Below, one piece after another: positions 5,872-10,224 of a stretch of 10,224 nucleotides of DNA. The position numbers and the translations under genes were made by a program. The stretch covers positions 1 through 10,224 of the forward strand of contig CAYSSG010000058.1 in assembly GCA_964433635.1 (NCBI GenBank). Reading direction: 5' to 3'. The notes beneath the pieces are model-generated. The model worked only from the letters and a program-made list of their open reading frames with translations, was not told where the DNA came from and searched no databases. Each line of letters begins with the position of its first letter. Positions within the stretch are counted from its first letter, which is position 1. This DNA comes from CAYSSG01 sp964433635 (lineage in GTDB: Bacteria > Atribacterota > Phoenicimicrobiia > Phoenicimicrobiales > Stramentimicrobiaceae).

Positions 5872-6717
5872 TTGAGCCAATTGGAACTCTGGTTCGGAGA
5901 CCAGTATGAACAAAAAAATGGACGTTATTTACAGATCAAGGTAAATAAGGTCCTGGAGAATAAGGTTTCAACCTATCAGGAAATTTGCGTATTGGAAAGT
6001 CAGTCCTTTGGCAAGATATTGGTGAATGACGGTATTATCATGCTGACTGAAGCGGATGAGGCGGGCTATCATGAAATGATAGCCCATGTGCCTCTTTGTG
6101 TTCATCCTTCACCACAGGAGATTTTAGTCATCGGAGGGGGAGACGGGGGAACCGTGAGAGAAATCATTAAACACAAGCAGGTTCGACAGGTAGATGTCTG
6201 TGAAATTGATGAACAGGTCGTTGAAGTCTGCCGACGGCATTTTCCCGCCTTGACAGACAGCTTTGATGACCGGAGAGTACGCCTCTATTTTCAGGATGGG
6301 GCTCAGTTCCTGGGAGAGAAAAAGAATCGATATGATATCATTATAGTTGATTCTTCAGATCCTATTGGTCCCGGAATGACACTGTTTACCGAACAATTTT
6401 ATCACTCTTTATTCAGAGCTCTCAAAGAAGACGGGATTGCAGTCACCCAGTTGGAGTCGTTATTCTGGCACACCGATTTTATCCAATCGACCTATCTTTT
6501 TATTCGCAGAATATTTCCTGTCACTTCTTATTATTATACGATAGTCCCTACCTATCCCAGCGGAATGATCGGGTTTAGTTTTTGCTCCAAAAAGTATCAT
6601 CCAATCTATCATTTTATGCCCGAAAAAGCAGAACAATTGACCGATTTAAAATATTACCATCGCGATATTCATCAGGCTGCATTTATACTCCCGGCCTTTT
6701 CTAAAAGATGTTTTTAA
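5872..6717 (+). CDS. speE: Spermidine synthase (aminopropyltransferase)
   Basis: Transfers the aminopropyl group of decarboxylated AdoMet to putrescine (or a similar amine), giving spermidine and methylthioadenosine; cytoplasmic. Length 281 aa, normal. Motifs in order: Q36 (TYQEI), Y66-H67 (GYHEMIAHVPL), the GGGDGG nucleotide loop (88-93), E111-x-D113 (CEIDE), D142-G143, the catalytic D160 and D163 (VDSSDPIGP), YPSGM (228-232), and a YYHRDIHQAAFILP C-terminus. The start is TTG with the TAAGGA site upstream. It lies 5 bp after the SpeD-like gene and two genes after speD, so one transcript supplies the aminopropyl donor and the transferase. In YPSGMIGFSF the residues after GM differ from the common WSF, a small departure near the substrate-binding region. 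Spermidine is the likely product. Other triamines cannot be excluded. Confidence 0.95.
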   Translation: MSQLELWFGDQYEQKNGRYLQIKVNKVLENKVSTYQEICVLESQSFGKILVNDGIIMLTEADEAGYHEMIAHVPLCVHPSPQEILVIGGGDGGTVREIIKHKQVRQVDVCEIDEQVVEVCRRHFPALTDSFDDRRVRLYFQDGAQFLGEKKNRYDIIIVDSSDPIGPGMTLFTEQFYHSLFRALKEDGIAVTQLESLFWHTDFIQSTYLFIRRIFPVTSYYYTIVPTYPSGMIGFSFCSKKYHPIYHFMPEKAEQLTDLKYYHRDIHQAAFILPAFSKRCF

Positions 6718-6775
6718 ACCTGTTCAGATGGGCAGTCGTCATTTCCTTAATTTTATTATATTTCCATTCTTTTTC

Positions 6776-6782
6776 AGGGGAG
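6776..6782 (+). promoter_or_regulatory. Ribosome binding site deciding a TTG start
   Basis: AGGGGAG ends 7 nt before the TTG at 6790. The next in-frame ATG codes for residue 146, deep inside the domain, so the TTG is the only sensible start. Confidence 0.65.
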
Positions 6783-6789
6783 ATTTGCT

Positions 6790-7452
6790 TTGATTGATCT
6801 GAAAATATCACCAGCATTAAAGCAGGTAAGCCCTGGAATCAGGCTGGGAGTGATCCAATCGATTATCCAGTACCAAAAGGAAAATAAATTGCTCTGGAAG
6901 GAAATAGACCGATTAACCTATCAAATCAGAATTTCCCTCAGCCAGGAGAAGATTGCGTATTTACCTGTTATTCAGCAGACCAGGCAGGCCTATCTCGCTA
7001 TAGGCAAGGAGCCGGCGCGTTATCGTTGTTCAGCGGAAGCCTTGCTCAGGCGGCTTGTGAAAGGGAAGGATCTTTACCGGATCAATAATGTAGTGGATAT
7101 TATCAATTATATTTCATTATCTTTCCATTTTTCCATTGGATGCTATGATATTCATCAGCTAACTGCACCAGTTCGCTTTGATGTCGGTAGAGAAGGCGAA
7201 ACCTATCAGGCGATTGGCAGGGGTATGATGAATATCGCAAATTTACCTGTCTTTAGAGATCAGATCGGACCTTTCGGTAGTCCAACCAGCGATTCTGACC
7301 GCACGATGATTACCCGCAAGACAAGAGGCGTGATCATCCTGGTGATTGACTTTAATGGCAGTGGTCCTTTAAAGGAGGCAGTGGAGAAGACATTAGCCTG
7401 CTTACGACAGTTTGCCGGGGCAAAAGAGCCCCAGGCGGTTATACTGATTTAA
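6790..7452 (+). CDS. B3/B4 (PheT-like) domain protein
   Basis: A stand-alone protein of the B3/B4 domain family, the module that in the phenylalanyl-tRNA synthetase beta subunit forms the editing region. Length 220 aa, usual for the free-standing form. Features seen are RYRCSAEALLRRL (78-90), the INNVVDIINYISL segment (98-110), GRGMMNIANLPVFRDQIGPF within 143-162, and SPTSDSDRTMIT (164-175) before a beta-rich C-terminal part. No catalytic aminoacylation motif or membrane segment is present. By analogy with PheT it may clear mischarged tRNA or amino-acid adducts, but stand-alone members are largely uncharacterised to my knowledge. It is 72 bp downstream of speE and 28 bp upstream of an ABC-F gene on the same strand, likely in the same transcript. 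The domain call is firm; the role is unknown. Confidence 0.88.
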   Translation: MIDLKISPALKQVSPGIRLGVIQSIIQYQKENKLLWKEIDRLTYQIRISLSQEKIAYLPVIQQTRQAYLAIGKEPARYRCSAEALLRRLVKGKDLYRINNVVDIINYISLSFHFSIGCYDIHQLTAPVRFDVGREGETYQAIGRGMMNIANLPVFRDQIGPFGSPTSDSDRTMITRKTRGVIILVIDFNGSGPLKEAVEKTLACLRQFAGAKEPQAVILI

Positions 7453-7480
7453 AAAAGGTTGAAAGAAGTAATTCTTATCT

Positions 7481-9448
7481 ATGATTATTTTGAATCACCT
7501 CAAAGTATATTTTCCGGGTAGAGAACTTTTTGTAGATCTGAACTGGCAGATACCAGCCGGCAGCCGCATTGGATTGGTTGGTGATAACGGCGTGGGAAAG
7601 ACGACCCTGTTTAAGATAATCATGAAACAGCATGAACCTGATAAGGGTAGTGTTATTCTGCCACCCGGTAAAAAAATAGGTTATCTGCCACAGGATCTGA
7701 TCGCTTTGTCAACCTATCTGATTAAGGATTATTTGAAAGAAATATCCGGGATCAGGCTGCTGGAAAGCAAGATGAAGGAAGAGCAAGAGAAGCTTTCAAA
7801 GGTGACCGGAGAAGATGCTGATTTTAAGAGGATTGCCCATCAGTATGAGCAATATTTTCATCAATTTGAGATGATAGGCGGATACAGTTTTGAGGCAAGA
7901 GCGAAAAGTGTCCTTCGGGGATTGGGTTTTGGACAGGAGGACTGGATAAGACCCTGTTCCTCCTTTTCTGGAGGATGGAAGATGCGCATCGTTCTGGCCG
8001 GATTGCTGGTTAGCTTGCCGGATATTTTATTGATGGATGAGCCGACGAATCATCTGGATACAGAAAGTTTGGAATGGCTGGAAGAATGGTTAAAGAATTA
8101 TTCTGGAACCTTATTAACGATCTCTCATGATCGTTATTTCCTGGACAAAGTGGTGCAGGAGATTGTGGAATTAGCTGATCAAAGAATGACATCCTACAAG
8201 GGTAATTTCAGTTTCTATATCAGCGAAAAAGCAAAAAGAGAAGAAATTCAAGAGAGATATCAAAAACACCTGCAGGAAAAAAAGAATCATCTGGAACAAT
8301 TTATTGAACGCTTCCGCTATAAGGCAACCAAAGCCGCTCAAGTTCAGAGTAGAGTGAAGATGCTGGAAAAGATAAAACCCATAGCCGGGAAATCATCATC
8401 CCGCCATGTTCATGTTCGATTTACTGCTGCTTCCAGAAGCGGGGAAGAAGTGATCGTACTGCAAGACATGACGCATGGTTATGGAGGCAAGGTGGTCTTG
8501 AATCACATTCATTTCACGCTACATCGGGGTGACAGGGTCGCATTGGTAGGTGTCAATGGTGCCGGAAAGTCAACTCTTTCCCGAATTCTCAGCGGAATTG
8601 AATCTCCCAATGAAGGAAATATCCGTTGGGGCCATAGAGTCAGGATCGCTTTTTTTTCTCAGGAGAGTGCCCAGAATTTACATGATCAACATTCTATATG
8701 GGAGGAGATGGATAAGCATAACCGGCAGTTGACTGATCAGGAGAAAAGAGATTTATTGGGTTCTTTTCTCTTTACCGGAGATGATATTTATAAGTTCGTA
8801 TATCAGCTATCCGGTGGGGAAAAATCCCGACTGGCTCTGGCCAAATTGCTGCTGGAAGAGTCTAATCTTCTTATTCTGGATGAGCCGGGTAACCACCTGG
8901 ATATCAAAACAAAAAACATCTTCCAGCAGGCATTAATGCAATATCAGGGTACGATTCTCATTGTTTCTCACGATCGTTTTTTCCTGGACCGGCTCGTTAA
9001 CAGGGTCATTGAAATCCGCAATGGCAGGATTTATGATTATCCAGGGAATTATTCCTATTTTATTCAAAAACGACAGATCTTATTGGAAAAAGAGAATAGT
9101 GGTACAGGGCCCCTTTCTGATCAGTTTTCTAAAGAAGATAAACCAAGCCTGATGGATAAGCAGAAGAAGAGATTTCAGGCGAAACAGCGTAATCAGCTGT
9201 ATCAGTCAATCAAAAGAATTGACCAGGATTTACACCCGCTGGAAGAACAAATCAATCTTCTGGACAGGCAGAAAAAGGATATTGAGGGACAGTTATGCCA
9301 TCAGGATATCCTGCAGAATTCAGAAAAGGTACAGAGATTTATGATGGATTTACATCAGATCAATCATGAGTTAGACCTTCTCCTGAAGGAATGGGAAAAC
9401 CTGATGAAGAAAAAAGAGAAGATACGATTTGCTTCCTCAAAGGAGTAA
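7481..9448 (+). CDS. ABC-F family ATPase (ribosome-associated translation factor type)
   Basis: Soluble protein with two ABC ATPase domains and no membrane part. ABC-F proteins bind the ribosomal E site and act on stalled ribosomes or, in some subtypes, protect against antibiotics. Length 655 aa. Domain 1: Walker A GDNGVGKTT (34-42), Q71, signature FSGGWKMR (162-169), Walker B ending DEPTNHLD (186-193), switch H216. The inter-domain linker at about 245-300 is charged and helical, with the family-typical FRYKATKAAQVQSR. Domain 2: GVNGAGKST (357-365), LSGGEKSR (443-450), DEPGNHLD (467-474), switch H497. The catalytic glutamates E187 and E468 are both present. A lysine/glutamine-rich C-terminal coiled coil (about 556-645) resembles Uup/YdiF-type extensions. 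Odd point: G470 replaces the usual Thr of DEPTNHLD. The short linker argues against a classic antibiotic-resistance subtype, which often has a longer loop, but subtype is not certain. Confidence 0.94.
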   Translation: MIILNHLKVYFPGRELFVDLNWQIPAGSRIGLVGDNGVGKTTLFKIIMKQHEPDKGSVILPPGKKIGYLPQDLIALSTYLIKDYLKEISGIRLLESKMKEEQEKLSKVTGEDADFKRIAHQYEQYFHQFEMIGGYSFEARAKSVLRGLGFGQEDWIRPCSSFSGGWKMRIVLAGLLVSLPDILLMDEPTNHLDTESLEWLEEWLKNYSGTLLTISHDRYFLDKVVQEIVELADQRMTSYKGNFSFYISEKAKREEIQERYQKHLQEKKNHLEQFIERFRYKATKAAQVQSRVKMLEKIKPIAGKSSSRHVHVRFTAASRSGEEVIVLQDMTHGYGGKVVLNHIHFTLHRGDRVALVGVNGAGKSTLSRILSGIESPNEGNIRWGHRVRIAFFSQESAQNLHDQHSIWEEMDKHNRQLTDQEKRDLLGSFLFTGDDIYKFVYQLSGGEKSRLALAKLLLEESNLLILDEPGNHLDIKTKNIFQQALMQYQGTILIVSHDRFFLDRLVNRVIEIRNGRIYDYPGNYSYFIQKRQILLEKENSGTGPLSDQFSKEDKPSLMDKQKKRFQAKQRNQLYQSIKRIDQDLHPLEEQINLLDRQKKDIEGQLCHQDILQNSEKVQRFMMDLHQINHELDLLLKEWENLMKKKEKIRFASSKE

Positions 9449-9513
9449 ATGAGCGTCCTCAGGATTTAGTGATAAAAAATATTTTTTTCTGTATAAAACC
9501 GTCTTCTTGGCTC

Positions 9514-10224
9514 TTATGACAGGACTTTCAGTTTTGCCTCTATCAGGATATTTCGGATTTTTTCCCGTTCCTCGGATTTGATTGGCAGAAGGGGTGACCT
9601 GACCTCTCCTCCCTTATAACCTACTAAATCCATCGCATACTTTAAGCCACTGATTCCATAGCTGGTTGTAATCGCATGGTTAACCGGTATCATGCGCAGC
9701 TGTAATTTTCGAGCTTCTTCGATATTACCCTCTTTTACCTGTTGATAGATCTGGACACACTGTTCCGGGACAAGATTAGCCAGAGCAAGAATACCACCCT
9801 GACAACCCAGGGTCAGTGCTCCCAGCAAGGCACCTGCAGTTCCCACCAGGACATGAAAATCGGAATCAACATGATTCAGGTATTGCCCCAGCTGATTGAC
9901 GTTTCCGCTGCTATCCTTAATGCCGACTATATTCGGGTGATGGGATAGTTCAGACAGGGCTTCCACACTGAGGTTAACCCCGGTAAATTTGGGAACATTG
10001 TAGAGTAAAACGGGGATTTCAGATTGATCGGCAACAGTTGAATAATAGTGTATTAGTGCTTCATCATTCATTTTACTCCCGTAATAAAAGGGTGTAACAA
10101 TCAAGGCTGCATGAGCGCCTAACCGGGCCAATTTATTAGTCAGGTAAACGGTTTCCCGTGTCGATTCGCAACCGGAACCTACAATAATCTTCATGTCCGG
10201 GGATGCGGAATGGGTAACGGTTTT
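9514..10224 (-). CDS. DapA-superfamily lyase, 4-hydroxy-2-oxoglutarate aldolase-like (5' end cut)
   Basis: Class I (Schiff-base) TIM-barrel lyase. The frame stays open to base 10224, ten codons before the internal Met at 10194, so the N-terminal 60-70 residues including the GTTGE-type motif are outside the window. Numbering from that Met: GSGCEST (6-12), TPFYYGS (34-40), the catalytic-relay Y65 (LLYNVP), the Schiff-base K93 (GIKDSSGNV), VGTAGALL (117-124) and GGILALANLVP (133-143). The arginine that binds aspartate semialdehyde in dihydrodipicolinate synthase (YNVPxR) is F70, which argues against a DapA role. Several stretches recall human HOGA1 (GSGCEST, ALIHYY..VAD, CQGGILALANL, YGISGLKYAMD), an enzyme of hydroxyproline breakdown splitting 4-hydroxy-2-oxoglutarate into pyruvate and glyoxylate. 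It is convergent with the ABC-F gene, 65 bp apart. Other keto-acid aldolases remain possible. Confidence 0.87.
   Translation of the reverse strand, partial: KTVTHSASPDMKIIVGSGCESTRETVYLTNKLARLGAHAALIVTPFYYGSKMNDEALIHYYSTVADQSEIPVLLYNVPKFTGVNLSVEALSELSHHPNIVGIKDSSGNVNQLGQYLNHVDSDFHVLVGTAGALLGALTLGCQGGILALANLVPEQCVQIYQQVKEGNIEEARKLQLRMIPVNHAITTSYGISGLKYAMDLVGYKGGEVRSPLLPIKSEEREKIRNILIEAKLKVLS

Noticed and set aside
9474..9487. A6-TA-T6 palindrome between the ABC-F and aldolase genes as a terminator
   Set aside because: A pure A/T stem with no loop would not form a stable RNA hairpin. I see no other strong stem in this 65-bp convergent gap.
9514..10224. Calling this gene dapA
   Set aside because: The arginine typical of dihydrodipicolinate synthase after YNVP is replaced by Phe, and the sequence looks more like HOGA-type aldolases.
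1..10224. CRISPR arrays, tRNA/rRNA genes, transposases, phage or defence genes
   Set aside because: No regularly spaced repeats, cloverleaf-like segments, transposase motifs or terminal inverted repeats were seen. The window is metabolic and housekeeping in character.

Overview
The window looks like chromosome from a low-to-moderate GC anaerobic bacterium, most like Clostridia or another Firmicutes-type lineage. The reasons are the AT-rich intergenic regions, the purine-rich AGGAGG-type ribosome binding sites, the TTG starts and the gene families present. No phylogenetic marker fixes the taxon. There are eleven protein genes, two of them cut by the window edges. I see no RNA gene, insertion sequence, CRISPR array or phage gene, and no gene-free stretch exceeds 300 bases.

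Left part (1-2982, plus strand): the 3' part of a RimK/LysX-type ATP-grasp ligase, then a zinc-dependent medium-chain alcohol dehydrogenase and an HpcH/HpaI-family aldolase homologue. The last two look like a small catabolic pair. The aldolase homologue keeps its metal ligands but lacks the usual catalytic His and Arg. A 13-bp stem closes this unit and is shared with the convergent next gene.

Middle (2982-4909): a minus-strand HtpX-type M48 membrane metalloprotease with a complete EF-hand loop near its C-terminus and a near-consensus promoter. It is divergent from a DeoD-type purine nucleoside phosphorylase. The shared 250-bp AT-rich spacer holds overlapping palindromes.

Right part (5065-9448, plus strand): a tight cluster of speD (AdoMet decarboxylase proenzyme), a second divergent SpeD-fold gene 1 bp downstream, and speE (aminopropyltransferase). 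These are followed by a B3/B4-domain protein and an ABC-F ATPase. The second SpeD homologue keeps Ser, His and Cys at exactly the spacing of the SpeD catalytic triad but lacks the rest of the AdoMet decarboxylase signature. It sits where a putrescine-forming enzyme would be expected, so a pyruvoyl amino-acid decarboxylase or a prozyme-like partner is plausible. This is the most interesting item in the window. SpeE releases methylthioadenosine, which the neighbouring phosphorylase might conceivably handle.

Right edge (9514-10224, minus strand): most of a DapA-superfamily lyase that lacks the dihydrodipicolinate synthase arginine and resembles 4-hydroxy-2-oxoglutarate aldolase (HOGA1 type).
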